A stretch of 64,000 bases of DNA from Paenibacillus sp. MSJ-34 (lineage in GTDB: Bacteria > Bacillota > Bacilli > Paenibacillales > Paenibacillaceae): positions 1 through 64,000 of the forward strand of contig NZ_JAHLPR010000011.1 of assembly GCF_018918005.1 (NCBI RefSeq), given 5' to 3'. Positions 7,832-16,180 of the stretch are shown here, piece after piece; within the stretch, counting starts at the first letter, position 1; the number at the start of each line of letters is the position of its first letter. Below the pieces are notes generated by a model. The model ran no database searches and was not told where the DNA came from. It saw only the letters and a list, made by a program, of their open reading frames with translations. A program made the position numbers and the translations under genes.

Positions 7832-8743
7832 ATGGAAAAAGTCGAGAGATTAATATCAATCATCATGATATTGCTGAAAAAAGATGTTGTTTCAACCAAA
7901 CAATTCGCACAATTATTTAACGTTTCCAAAAGAACGATACTTCGCGATATGGAAACGCTGAGTTTATCGAACATCCCTATCTATTCTGTTAATGGAGTTC
8001 ATGGCGGCTACGGGATTATGGATGAATACAAGTTTGATAAACGTCTGTTAAGCAGCTCCGACTTAGAGAATATATTGACTGCGCTCGGCGGATTGGAACA
8101 AATTCTAATTAGCGAAGAAGTTGAATTGACTATTAAAAAAATAGAATCAATGGTTAGCTCATTGTCTCCGAAAGGTTCGATTCAACTGTCATTTTATGAT
8201 TGGGGGGGTCGTTCTGAGATTCGTCAAGCCTTGAAGACATGTCAAGAAGCAATAGCAAAGAGAAGGTTCATTTCATTTGATTACCTTGATAAAAATGGCA
8301 CTAACACGAATCGAATTGTCGAGCCATATCAGCTCCATTTTAGTGAAGCGAGTTGGTATTTGAAAGGATTCTGCTTACAACGCATGAGATATAGAACATT
8401 TAAATTATCGAGGATCGATCATCTTACTATGGATGAAAAAACATTTAGTCCTAGAGATGATTTATTAGAACAAGAACGTGAAGCAAGTTATCATCCGGAA
8501 CTAGTCGCCGTAAGAGCGTTGATTTCGCCTAGCGTAAAAGATCATTTCATTGAAAGGTACGGTCGAAAGAGTATTGAGAACTATAGTTCCGAATTTTTCT
8601 TAGCGACAATCACTGTTCCTCAAAACAGTATTGGATTTCAATTCTTGGCAAGTTTCGGTACAAATCTAAAAATAGTAGAGCCCAAAACATATGTTGAAGA
8701 CTTTCGAAATTATTTAAAGAAAATGATGGAGAATTATTTTTAA
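7832..8743 (+). CDS. YafY-type HTH and WYL domain regulator
   Basis: A 303-residue regulator. The N-terminal winged helix (residues 1-60) contains SVVSTKQFAQ-like and NVSKRTILRDMETL segments, then the GGYGIMDEYKF wing. The centre and C-terminus form a WYL domain (about 140-230, with RFISFDYLDKNG and WYLKGFCLQR) and a WCX extension. WYL domains bind ligands or nucleic acid. It is divergent from the PhnB-like gene with about 100 bases between starts, so it probably controls that gene and itself. It is one of five WYL regulators in this window; the signal is unknown. Confidence 0.88.
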   Translation: MEKVERLISIIMILLKKDVVSTKQFAQLFNVSKRTILRDMETLSLSNIPIYSVNGVHGGYGIMDEYKFDKRLLSSSDLENILTALGGLEQILISEEVELTIKKIESMVSSLSPKGSIQLSFYDWGGRSEIRQALKTCQEAIAKRRFISFDYLDKNGTNTNRIVEPYQLHFSEASWYLKGFCLQRMRYRTFKLSRIDHLTMDEKTFSPRDDLLEQEREASYHPELVAVRALISPSVKDHFIERYGRKSIENYSSEFFLATITVPQNSIGFQFLASFGTNLKIVEPKTYVEDFRNYLKKMMENYF

Positions 8744-8846
8744 ACTTGCCAATCGAACCTAAAATGGACAAAAGCTAAACAATTATTTTCAAAGTACCGA
8801 AAGTACTATAGAGATTATATTTGGATATACAAAGGAGCGGTACCGA

Positions 8847-9365
8847 ATGAAAAGATACACCCTATTGTTATGCTTGCTCATGGTTGCGCTAATGATGGGC
8901 GGCTGTAGTTCCCCGGAGACAGCAGGGAATTATCAGACCGTCGCGTTCAAAGGAGTCGAGTTGGAGATTCCGGACGAATGGACTTTTTTGGGGCAAATGA
9001 GCGACGAACTCAAGTACGAACTGAACTTCGAAGGCAAAAAAGTCGGCTTTTTCTACATCTACTCTTTTCCTTATCCAAGGGAAGTCTATAAAAGCATGTT
9101 TATCGACTGGGAAGAGGAGACCTACAAAGGCATCTATGCGCTCAGCGATAAAACGGAGCTTCATAAGAACATGACACTAATGACCTTCAAAGCCAATGCC
9201 GATGACGCGCAAAGCAACACATTGATTTCTAATGTGATACAGGTCATCCTTGTAGAGAGCGCCGATCAAGTTCTAGAAGTGTCCTTTGATATGCCGACTG
9301 ACTATTACGAGAATCATTCCGATGTCCTCAAACATATTCAGAAGAGCTTAAAATGGACAAAGTAG
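8847..9365 (+). CDS. Predicted lipoprotein of unknown function
   Basis: A 172-residue secreted lipoprotein. The signal peptide MKRYTLLLCLLMVALMMGGC ends in a lipobox (MGGC) with the acylated cysteine at residue 20. The mature part contains VELEIPDEWTFLG and ends in LKHIQKSLKWTK, resembling small PsbP-like or DUF-type extracytoplasmic domains that begin with a substrate-facing strand. GGAG lies nine bases ahead of the ATG. It stands alone between the WYL gene and the arsenic cluster. Function is unknown; the localisation call is firm. Confidence 0.78.
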   Translation: MKRYTLLLCLLMVALMMGGCSSPETAGNYQTVAFKGVELEIPDEWTFLGQMSDELKYELNFEGKKVGFFYIYSFPYPREVYKSMFIDWEEETYKGIYALSDKTELHKNMTLMTFKANADDAQSNTLISNVIQVILVESADQVLEVSFDMPTDYYENHSDVLKHIQKSLKWTK

Positions 9366-9459
9366 AAGGCAATAGACATCTTCTAGAATCGTCAGCCGGT
9401 GTAGGATGGCGGCGTGTTTTAAATTCAATAACCCCGTATCTATGTAGCCTGCTATCTGA

Positions 9460-9765
9460 TCAAACGTAAACGTTTTTATTCGAAATCACCGGACAATGTT
9501 CTTCTGCATGGCCACATAACGTAATCACATAGTCAGCCCGATTCAAAATCTCCGGATCGATGACGTCCGAAGTATGACCGCTTATATCCACACCAGGTTC
9601 CTTCATCACCTGGACGGCGCGCGGATTCAGTCCATGCGCTTCCAGCCCGGCGCTTTTCACATCGTAGCGATCATTACCGAGCGCCTTCAACCAGCCGTCC
9701 GCCATTTGGCTGCGGCAAGAGTTTCCCGTACAAAGAAAATAAACGAGTTTTTTGTTTTCTGACAT
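9460..9765 (-). pseudogene. arsC: Arsenate reductase ArsC, C-terminally truncated
   Basis: Thioredoxin-coupled ArsC reduces arsenate to arsenite. The P-loop [14 protein letters not shown] is intact (residues 12-25) and the redox pair in [13 protein letters not shown] (about 81-93) is present, so all three catalytic cysteines remain. The frame then stops after 101 residues, where the family normally runs to about 135-140 and carries a WGFDDP segment. I cannot find that segment in any frame downstream, so the end was lost rather than frameshifted. It is last in the arsR-acr3-arsC operon with a good AGGAGG site. It may be inactive or unstable. Confidence 0.8.
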
Positions 9766-9787
9766 GGTGGTCCTCCTGTTTATTATA

Positions 9788-10867
9788 TTAAGCTGCTTGC
9801 TTTGGAAAATACTTCCGCTGGAATCGGAGCGCGACGTTCACCAAGGCAATCATCACGGGAACTTCCACAAGAGGCCCGATCACTGCCGCAAATGCCGCTC
9901 CGGAGTGAATACCAAACACCCCAACGGCCACGGCAATCGCCAGCTCGAAGTTATTGCCCGAGGCGGTAAATGCCAGTGTAGAAGTCACAGGATAACTAGC
10001 CCCTGCTTTTTTGCCCATGAAAAACGAAATCAGGAACATGACAACAAAGTAAATCAAGAGCGGAATCGCGATCCTCACGACATCGAACGGCAATTGGATA
10101 ATCATTTCGCCTTTCAGCGAGAACATGACGATGATCGTAAACAATAAAGCGATCAGTGTAATGGGACTGATTTTCGGAATAAAGACCGTCTCGTACCAGG
10201 ACCGCCCTTTTGCTTTTACAAGCGAATAGCGCGTAATCATCCCGGCCAGAAAAGGTATCCCTAAATAAATGAACACGCTCTTGGCAACTTCGGCCATCGT
10301 AATGTCAACAACGACGCCTTCCAACCCGAACCATCCCGGCAAAATCGTAACAAAGATATAGGTGTAGACGGAGTAAAACAAAACTTGAAAGATCGAGTTG
10401 AAAGCAACGAGTCCCGCTGCGTACTCGGCATCCCCTCTGCACAAATCGTTCCAAACGATAACCATTGCAATACAACGGGCTAAACCGATCATAATCAGGC
10501 CGACCATATATTCGGGATAGCCTTGGAGAAAAATAATAGCCAGGAAAAACATTAAGATCGGGCCGATAAGCCAGTTTTGAATCAATGAAATGGTTAACAC
10601 TTTGCCATTTCGAAAGACACGGCCGATTTCCTCGTATCGTACTTTCGCCAGCGGCGGATACATCATTAAAATGAGACCAAGCGCAATCGGTATCGACGTG
10701 GTTCCGACTTGAAATTCATTCAAACCGGCGACAAAGTTAGGAAATACGTAACCCAAGCCAATTCCTATCGCCATCGCAACAAAAATCCATAACGTCAAAT
10801 AGCGATCCAGAAATGAGAGTCGCTTTTTCTCTTGTTTTCTCACTTGCTGTACCCCCTTCACTCGCAT
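9788..10867 (-). CDS. acr3: ACR3-family arsenite efflux permease
   Basis: A 359-residue, roughly ten-helix permease that exports arsenite using the proton gradient. Family markers are visible: the [19 protein letters not shown] block (about 62-80), [19 protein letters not shown] with the conserved functional cysteine (about 129-147), and the [17 protein letters not shown] motif near 305. It overlaps the end of arsR by ten bases at the ATG shown. A GTG further in (10843), with AAGGGGG ahead, could be the true start. It lies in an arsR-acr3-arsC operon and should be induced by arsenite. Confidence 0.94.
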   Translation of the reverse strand: MRVKGVQQVRKQEKKRLSFLDRYLTLWIFVAMAIGIGLGYVFPNFVAGLNEFQVGTTSIPIALGLILMMYPPLAKVRYEEIGRVFRNGKVLTISLIQNWLIGPILMFFLAIIFLQGYPEYMVGLIMIGLARCIAMVIVWNDLCRGDAEYAAGLVAFNSIFQVLFYSVYTYIFVTILPGWFGLEGVVVDITMAEVAKSVFIYLGIPFLAGMITRYSLVKAKGRSWYETVFIPKISPITLIALLFTIIVMFSLKGEMIIQLPFDVVRIAIPLLIYFVVMFLISFFMGKKAGASYPVTSTLAFTASGNNFELAIAVAVGVFGIHSGAAFAAVIGPLVEVPVMIALVNVALRFQRKYFPKQAA

Positions 10868-11187
10868 GTAACCGTCATTCCTTGTTGCTCCAATTTCCGC
10901 AGCTCCTCGGATAGATCAGGCAAATGGGACAAAGCATAACCAATTTCCTCTAACCGCTTCTCATTGATGGAGTAGAACACCCATTGCCCCTTTCGCGTTT
11001 CGCGGACCAGTTCAGCCGTTTTCAGACGGCTTACATGTTTAGAAATGGCTGGCTGGGAAATGTTAAAGATGGGAACCAGTTCACACACGCAGCAATCGCG
11101 AATACGGAGCAAAGAAAGGATTTTCAGCCTTGTCGGATCGGCAAGAGCTTTCAGAATATCTGCAATCTTTTCAAATTCCATTGTCAT
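10858..11187 (-). CDS. arsR: ArsR family arsenic-responsive repressor
   Basis: A 109-residue winged-helix repressor that releases DNA when arsenite or antimonite binds. The metal-site segment RDCCVCEL (CxxCE type, near residue 32) sits at the start of the recognition region, followed by [20 protein letters not shown] prefer the ATG at 11187 because GGGG lies eight bases ahead; a GTG nine bases further upstream has no site. It heads the arsR-acr3-arsC operon. It is divergent from a MarR-type gene, with an inverted repeat in its own promoter region. Confidence 0.94.
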   Translation of the reverse strand: MTMEFEKIADILKALADPTRLKILSLLRIRDCCVCELVPIFNISQPAISKHVSRLKTAELVRETRKGQWVFYSINEKRLEEIGYALSHLPDLSEELRKLEQQGMTVTCE

Positions 11188-11212
11188 GATGATCACCCCA
11201 TATCAAAACTAT

Positions 11213-11228
11213 ATAACTATATTGTTAT
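11213..11228. promoter_or_regulatory. Candidate ArsR operator
   Basis: ATAAC, six bases, GTTAT lies 25 bases upstream of the arsR start in an AT-rich promoter region. The arm length and position fit a small ArsR-family site. Confidence 0.4.
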
Positions 11229-11301
11229 TTATTTATGAAAAAAAATCAATATTGAACCCCCCCCTCACAACCCATTTCCTAAGATAAGGCAAATTTTACA
11301 C

Positions 11302-11330
11302 TTGCAAATTGCAAATAAATGCGGTATAAC
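11302..11330 (+). promoter_or_regulatory. Promoter with overlapping MarR operator (site 1)
   Basis: TTGCAA, 17 bases, TATAAC forms a good promoter for the MarR gene. The -35 lies within TTGCAAATTGCAA (11302-11314), an inverted repeat of TTGCAA half-sites. The same repeat overlaps the -35 of arsM at 11822. Confidence 0.65.
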
Positions 11331-11351
11331 TGTTTCATGAGGTGAGGCACC

Positions 11352-11804
11352 GTGGAAAATGTACGTGAACTGTTTCAAATCATGACTCGTCGCTTTGGCT
11401 TTCTGAATAAAAACTGCTGTTCTGCCGGCGGCTGCGACATCTCCTTAATTCAAAGCCATATCCTTTACGAAATCGATCGCCAGCATAAGCCTTCTATCCA
11501 GCAAGTAGCAGAGGCATTAGGGACAGATATAACGACATTCAGCCGACAAGTCCAATCGTTAATCAAGATGAAATTAGTGAAGAAAACGCCCAATCCGGAC
11601 GACCGGAGGGTAAATCTGCTTTCCCTAACGACGGAAGGCAAGTATGTTGCGGCGTCGATTGACCAACAAATGAACGACTATTTAAACGAAATTTTTTCGC
11701 ACATGAACGATTTTGAAAAAGATACCGTCATTCGCTCGATCAAGCTATTAAACGAAGCGATGGCGAAATCCGGCCAATGCTGTTCAACCCCTTCTTGCGG
11801 GTGA
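11352..11804 (+). CDS. Cysteine-rich MarR family regulator in the arsenic cluster
   Basis: A 150-residue MarR-type winged-helix protein. The DNA-binding part contains PSIQQVAEALGTDITTFSRQ and the wing RRVNLLSLT with the NPDDRR turn. Unusually, it has a cysteine cluster before the HTH (NCCSAGGC, about residues 18-25) and another at the C-terminus (QCCSTPSC). Paired cysteines of this kind are how thiophilic metalloids are sensed in other repressors, so I infer an arsenite sensor. It starts at GTG with GGTGAGG ahead. It is divergent from arsR and is followed by arsM, with the same TTGCAA palindrome over both promoters. Confidence 0.85.
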   Translation: MENVRELFQIMTRRFGFLNKNCCSAGGCDISLIQSHILYEIDRQHKPSIQQVAEALGTDITTFSRQVQSLIKMKLVKKTPNPDDRRVNLLSLTTEGKYVAASIDQQMNDYLNEIFSHMNDFEKDTVIRSIKLLNEAMAKSGQCCSTPSCG

Positions 11805-11821
11805 TCTTTTTTCTAAAATAT

Positions 11822-11851
11822 TTGCAATTTGCAAATAACTATCCTTATAAA
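11822..11851 (+). promoter_or_regulatory. Promoter with overlapping MarR operator (site 2)
   Basis: TTTGCAATTTGCAAA (11821-11835) is a near-perfect palindrome over the -35 of arsM (TTGCAA, 18 bases, TATAAA). It has the same half-sites as the site ahead of the MarR gene. Confidence 0.65.
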
Positions 11852-11872
11852 AAAGTGAAGGAGAGATGATTC

Positions 11873-12667
11873 ATGAATCAAGTAACGAACGATCAAATTC
11901 GCCAAAATGTACGCAGCCGTTATAAGGAAATCGCGTTGCAAGAAGTGGAGTCGGGTTCGTGCTGCTCGCCAGCTTCAAGCTGCTGCGGATCGGCCCATGA
12001 CGTTTCTTCGCAGTTGGGCTATTCATCCGAAGAATTAACCGCTGTTCCGGACGGTGCAAACCTTGGTCTTGGTTGCGGCAATCCGCAAGCTATCGCGGAG
12101 CTTAAACCGGGAGAAGTAGTATTGGACCTCGGCAGCGGCGGCGGTTTCGATTGTTTTCTGGCGTCTCGGCAAGTCGGGGAAACCGGCCATGTGATCGGGG
12201 TCGATATGACGCCGGAAATGGTGAGTCGCACCCGCAACAACGCCGTCAAAGGCGGGTTCGCGAACACAGATTTTCGGCTAGGGGAGATCGAGCATTTACC
12301 GGTTCCGGATCAAACGGTGGATGTTATCATTTCCAACTGTGTCATCAATCTTTCGCCGGATAAACAACAAGTGTTTGATGAAGCATTCCGCGTCCTGCGC
12401 TACGGCGGGCGTCTGGCTATTTCCGATGTCGTAACGACAGCAGAACTTCCAGTGGAAATAAAAAACGACTTGGATGTTTTATATTCGGGGTGTATATCCG
12501 GGGCCTCGTTCGTTGATGAGCTGAAAACGATGCTTACGCAAAGTGGATTTCAAAATGTAGTGGTCGAGCCGAAAGAGGAATCCAGGTCATTTATCAAAGA
12601 TTGGGTTCCTGGGTCGAAGGCGGAGGATTATATTGTCTCTGCCGTTATCAAAGCGATCAAACCGTAG
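11873..12667 (+). CDS. arsM: Arsenite S-adenosylmethionine methyltransferase
   Basis: ArsM methylates trivalent arsenic to methylarsenicals. The 264-residue protein has a Rossmann SAM site VVLDLGSGGGFD (82-93) and the three conserved arsenic-ligand cysteines: C68 in GLGCGNP, C156 in ISNCVINL and C207 in YSGCISG. An extra N-terminal cysteine cluster (SCCSPASSCCG, 29-39) is seen in many ArsM proteins. AAGGAGAG precedes the ATG. It has its own promoter behind the MarR gene with a MarR-like operator, and a strong terminator follows. Confidence 0.95.
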   Translation: MNQVTNDQIRQNVRSRYKEIALQEVESGSCCSPASSCCGSAHDVSSQLGYSSEELTAVPDGANLGLGCGNPQAIAELKPGEVVLDLGSGGGFDCFLASRQVGETGHVIGVDMTPEMVSRTRNNAVKGGFANTDFRLGEIEHLPVPDQTVDVIISNCVINLSPDKQQVFDEAFRVLRYGGRLAISDVVTTAELPVEIKNDLDVLYSGCISGASFVDELKTMLTQSGFQNVVVEPKEESRSFIKDWVPGSKAEDYIVSAVIKAIKP

Positions 12668-12698
12668 ACAAACACAGACCCCTTTTATATGAATTCAG

Positions 12699-12727
12699 AG
12701 CCCTTTAGAAAGGGCTTTCTTTTTTAT
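12699..12727 (+). terminator. Terminator after arsM
   Basis: AGCCCTTT, AG loop, AAAGGGCT, then TTCTTTTTTA: a perfect 8-bp stem with a T-tract. Confidence 0.85.
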
Positions 12728-12769
12728 CTATATTGCTCTATCGCTGCGTTAGAGTTTAACCGGCACTGC

Positions 12770-13732
12770 TTATGGGCAGTATAGGAATAATCTCTCTTGT
12801 AAACCTTCTAAGAGTTCTTCCGGCATTTCCCGGACCTTGATATCCCCACCTAAGAAAAGCAGCCAATTTGTCATTTCGGTCAATTCTTCCGAATTGTCAA
12901 CATGGATACAAGTCTTTAGAATGGCTGTAGTTTGATAAGGATTCGTATAGGAAATTGAAATTCTTACAGGATGGTATTTTTTGAACTGAGCAATCGCCTT
13001 GGGACCAAGTTCAACGACAAGGTTGATGGATTCTTCCTGCTTATTTAGTTTTTCTAATATCTTTTTCTTGCTTGTTCTTTTTTTCGCAGGGTATGGTTCT
13101 ACATCGACAAGATTGTCGACTGGAATAATCCGTCTCTTTTCTTCCTCTAAGTCGAAGCCTTCAATTTGCCATAGGCTTTTTTCACGATATAGATGCAAGA
13201 GATAAACGGGATAAGACTTGATAACCTTCTCTTCCTTGATGGAAACCAATAAGTAACTGTCCGTAAGAAGGATTTGGATGAGTTTTTCCAACATCGGATG
13301 GGGCAAGTCCGACAGATCAAGCAGGTCGGGATTATGGGGATTGGTCCCTTCAAAAAGCAAGATTTGATTCAAAACAACAAGGTCGTCTTGCTGGTTTTCC
13401 GAGATGAGGCCTAGCAATTTTTCAGCTAAAGACTGACGGCTCTTCAGATAAGGGAGTTGTTGGTTTCTTGTGGCCATAAAGGCAATAAAAAGAGCTTTGA
13501 TCTCATTATCGGTAAAGCGGACCGTGGGCAAGACAGAGTTGTTCATGACAAAATAACCCCCATCCCTTCCGACTTCAGCGACAAGCGGCATCCCCATGGC
13601 TTCGATTTCCCGGATATCCCGAATAGCCGTCGAACGAGAAATGTTAAATTCTCGCATGATTTCAGAAATGGTAAAGTGGGCGCGGTTGTTGATATATCGC
13701 ATGATAATATTAATCCGTTCAACTTTTTTCAT
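12770..13732 (-). CDS. YobV-like HTH and WYL domain regulator (copy 1)
   Basis: A 320-residue DeoR/YafY-type regulator. The N-terminal HTH reads FTISEIMREFNISRSTAIRD (about residues 19-38) with the GGYFVMNN wing, followed by a central helical linker and a WYL domain (about 180-225, with LWQIEGFDLEEEKRRIIPV). It is closely similar to the regulator at 36746-37732, including the opening ERINIIMRYINNRAHFTI. It is divergent from a GyrI-like gene, the arrangement of yobV/yobU in Bacillus subtilis. A GTATCA-type operator lies 17 bases upstream of its start. Confidence 0.87.
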   Translation of the reverse strand: MKKVERINIIMRYINNRAHFTISEIMREFNISRSTAIRDIREIEAMGMPLVAEVGRDGGYFVMNNSVLPTVRFTDNEIKALFIAFMATRNQQLPYLKSRQSLAEKLLGLISENQQDDLVVLNQILLFEGTNPHNPDLLDLSDLPHPMLEKLIQILLTDSYLLVSIKEEKVIKSYPVYLLHLYREKSLWQIEGFDLEEEKRRIIPVDNLVDVEPYPAKKRTSKKKILEKLNKQEESINLVVELGPKAIAQFKKYHPVRISISYTNPYQTTAILKTCIHVDNSEELTEMTNWLLFLGGDIKVREMPEELLEGLQERLFLYCP

Positions 13733-13748
13733 CGGGCCCCCCTAAACA

Positions 13749-13765
13749 GTATCACTTTTTGACAT
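13749..13765. promoter_or_regulatory. YobV-type operator (copy 1)
   Basis: GTATCA, CTTTT, TGACAT. It matches the perfect palindrome GTATCA-CTTTT-TGATAC at 37745-37761 in 15 of 17 positions, in the same divergent position. Confidence 0.6.
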
Positions 13766-13840
13766 GATTTAAGGTTATTATAAACCCATCAAGTGAAAAG
13801 ACAAATCATTTGATTAATTTAAAAAAGGAAGGTTTTGAAC

Positions 13841-14320
13841 ATGACAAATTATACCCTTGAAGAAAAAGACAGCTTTATCGTTTTAGGTATTGGAAAGGAG
13901 CTTCAGAGCGATTACACAGATTATGTTGGCATAAACAAGGAAAAAGCAGACTTTTGGGAGGCAGTGAAACAAGATGGAAGGCTTGACACTTTAAAGGCCG
14001 TAGCCGCAAATGACTACATTTTTGCCGTGAACGAAGCGGTGAATAACAAGATGATGTATTATGCCGGCGTCATGACAGAGGCGTCGGTACCGGAAGCGAC
14101 CAGAGTAATCCAATTTCCTAAAGGGGAATACCTCGTTGTCAAAGGGGAAGCGAAGACGTCCGATGAGTTGAGCAATCTGCTTACCGGCATTGCCTTTGGA
14201 CAAGTCTTGCCGGAAGCGCAGAATTTTGCCTATGTTGGCGGGCCAAACGCAACGGTTGAGATGGGGCAGCGAAACGGCCTCGTATTTGGTGAAATGTGGA
14301 TTCCTGTTGTAAGAAAATGA
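13841..14320 (+). CDS. YobU-like GyrI/AraC effector-binding domain protein
   Basis: A 159-residue stand-alone GyrI-like (AraC effector-binding) domain, a fold that binds small hydrophobic ligands. The family pattern is visible: a start strand SFIVLGIG, the central KADFWEAVKQDG helix, YYAGVMTEASVP, PKGEYLVVKG, and the C-terminal GLVFGEMWIPVVRK strand. I chose ATG 13841 because GGAAGG lies eight bases ahead. It is divergent from the YobV-like regulator. Two paralogues lie at 37814 and 38316. Its ligand is unknown; it may sense a signal on behalf of the regulator. Confidence 0.85.
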   Translation: MTNYTLEEKDSFIVLGIGKELQSDYTDYVGINKEKADFWEAVKQDGRLDTLKAVAANDYIFAVNEAVNNKMMYYAGVMTEASVPEATRVIQFPKGEYLVVKGEAKTSDELSNLLTGIAFGQVLPEAQNFAYVGGPNATVEMGQRNGLVFGEMWIPVVRK

Positions 14321-14406
14321 AGAGATAAGTGAAAGCTTCCGATGCGAGTTTTGCTCGAAGTAGGTTCTGAGAAGTAACGCTCGCAAAACTTTTAGGAGGG
14401 ATGGAC

Positions 14407-14871
14407 ATGTCTTATATCGTTGATTTTAAAAATGTATCTACGGTTGGTTTAGAATCTTCGCCCGTAGCAGAAGCGCTTGCCGGTTTACGCGCGAATGAAG
14501 CCCGTTACTTTATGAACAAATATAAGCATGAATTTACAGTTGTACCGGCCAGCGAAAGCCAGGAAACGCTTGATTATGTGAACCGAATTTTGAAAGAAGA
14601 ACGTGATCTTGAGTTTGCGGCCAAACCTTTGGAAACGTCGCGTTTTCAAGTGGAAAATATCCAATGGGCTTACGTCTTTTATGAGGATGGGCTAGAGGTC
14701 AACGTCTTGTATACGGTTGATGACCCTAAGAAGCGTGCTGTTGGTTTTAAGCTTTCCGAGGGGATGGAGGTACCGCAGGAGTTAGAAGGAAAGTTTAAGT
14801 TTGCCAGGCAGAAGTCTAAACTGGCTGGAACCATTCGGGGCTCGTTTTTTGTCATTAAAGGAGAATATTAA
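14407..14871 (+). CDS. Conserved-looking protein of unknown function
   Basis: A 154-residue soluble protein starting MSYIVDFKNVSTVGLES. It is mixed alpha/beta with a long charged helix (YVNRILKEERDLEF, about 60-73) and has no signal peptide or membrane segment. AGGAGGG lies six bases ahead of the ATG at 14407; the in-frame ATG at 14401 directly abuts it. It follows the YobU-like gene by 86 bases, but an imperfect inverted repeat (AGTTTTGC/GCAAAACT) lies between, so co-transcription is uncertain. A terminator follows. I do not recognise the family. Confidence 0.65.
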   Translation: MSYIVDFKNVSTVGLESSPVAEALAGLRANEARYFMNKYKHEFTVVPASESQETLDYVNRILKEERDLEFAAKPLETSRFQVENIQWAYVFYEDGLEVNVLYTVDDPKKRAVGFKLSEGMEVPQELEGKFKFARQKSKLAGTIRGSFFVIKGEY

Positions 14872-14884
14872 AGCATTCAAATAA

Positions 14885-14921
14885 CAACAGCACCTCTCGA
14901 TCAAATTAGAGGGTGCTGTTG
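14885..14921. terminator. Strong terminator hairpin
   Basis: CAACAGCACCTCT and AGAGGGTGCTGTTG form a 13-bp stem around CGATCAAATT, followed by CATTTTTCG. It lies between convergent genes and could serve both. Confidence 0.75.
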
Positions 14922-14982
14922 CATTTTTCGCCTCGCCGATGCCGGTCGCCGAGGCTTGTTATGAACAAACATGCTCAATCGT

Positions 14983-15717
14983 TCAGTTCAGATTCATATT
15001 TTCAAGCTGTTCAAAAACGCCATCAACCCATATTGGGTCATCCCATAGTGTTGGATCATGAAGTTTTCTAACAGCGGGATGACCCGTTACAATCGTATCA
15101 ACACCATCCTTGTTTCCAAAGTACAAATCAACCATTTTTAATGCCTTGTTTTCAGCTTGAACTAACATCTTGAAGTTCATTCCAGACCCTTGGTTCGAAA
15201 AAGGTAAACTTACGTAGTAGAGATTTTCATCAAGTTTCATGAACTCTGCTTCCTTGAATTCATTTTCCAAACCGAAAATTACACCGATGCCTCCCTTTTG
15301 TTCCTTTCTTTGTTCTAACTCTAACATTTTATTTGTAAATTTTAGAAGATTCTCGTTAGATATATAATTTTGAAATGATACTGCTTTTTGTTCTGCAATA
15401 GCTCCGTTATATAAATTTACAAAAGCTTTACCAAATGCTGCAACGGTTTCTTGATCATCATCACCAATTTGGTTCCCTTTAATTGGAAACTGTTGATTTG
15501 CTAGGTCTCTTAATATTTCTTCTGCGGATTGCTCCGGTTGTTCAAAAGAAACTTCTTCACCTGATGGTATATTCTTTGAGCCGGTCATTTGTTCTAATTC
15601 ATCGATCCCCTTCATTTTAGAATTTGCTATCCATCCAATCCCAACTGCTATGATAATGACAATGGAGAAAACAAGTACCCAGAACCTTGGTTTTTTATAA
15701 TTTAACACGTTTTTCAT
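14983..15717 (-). CDS. Membrane-anchored protein of unknown function
   Basis: A 244-residue protein with one N-terminal transmembrane helix (FWVLVFSIVIIIAVGIGWIA, about 12-31) and an extracytoplasmic remainder. The N-terminal NVLNYKKPRFWV segment resembles the juxtamembrane anchor found in many Bacillales BlaR1-like and related proteins. The rest has a helical region with QETVAAFGKAFVNLYNGAI and an alpha/beta C-terminus. GGGAGG directly abuts the ATG, so GTG at 15708, nine bases on, may be the real start. It is single and convergent with the 14407 gene. Function is unknown. Confidence 0.68.
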   Translation of the reverse strand: MKNVLNYKKPRFWVLVFSIVIIIAVGIGWIANSKMKGIDELEQMTGSKNIPSGEEVSFEQPEQSAEEILRDLANQQFPIKGNQIGDDDQETVAAFGKAFVNLYNGAIAEQKAVSFQNYISNENLLKFTNKMLELEQRKEQKGGIGVIFGLENEFKEAEFMKLDENLYYVSLPFSNQGSGMNFKMLVQAENKALKMVDLYFGNKDGVDTIVTGHPAVRKLHDPTLWDDPIWVDGVFEQLENMNLN

Positions 15718-16180
15718 CCTCCCTTGCCGTAAGGCTCATATTGAAAACAGACAGAAATAGTTCGCTCAATTACCAATGACGTTGCATCGAGAAATTGCTA
15801 ACCGGACCGTACGACCGTTATTTTGCGTCAAAACCGCTTATTCGCTGTTTCGGCGGACATTGGTTCCGTTATCCGTTCGTCGCAGGGCTTATTTTTACGC
15901 TTTTGCCGCGAATAAAGGATCGTCTGTCCGCAAACTGGCCGCAATCGGGTCGTTTGTCACAATTAGCGTCTCCTGTGTCCGCGAAGAACAATAACCCCTT
16001 ATCTAGTGGATAAATTTACTTTACATGTCTATGTCAAAGATAGCCCTTTCATTGATTTTACTAAAGCATTGGGCCAAGACCCCATTTTTAACACAAATCT
16101 ATGTAAGCATCTTATATGTGCCCAATCGTTCCCTTTATAACTGACATAAATTGGAGCATTAAACAAGAGGAGCTGATTTT
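15718..16180. other. Non-coding spacer, 460 bases
   Basis: No convincing gene. Two overlapping 72-codon open frames (15776-16013) have no ribosome site and no recognisable family. The segment with TTCGGCGGACATTGGTTCCG and CGTCTGTCCGCAAACTGGCC looks like a spacer type I recall from Paenibacillus chromosomes, with repeated TGTCCGC words. Confidence 0.5.

Noticed and set aside
15776-16013. Two overlapping 72-codon open frames
   Set aside because: No ribosome site and no protein-like pattern; the DNA looks like a spacer.
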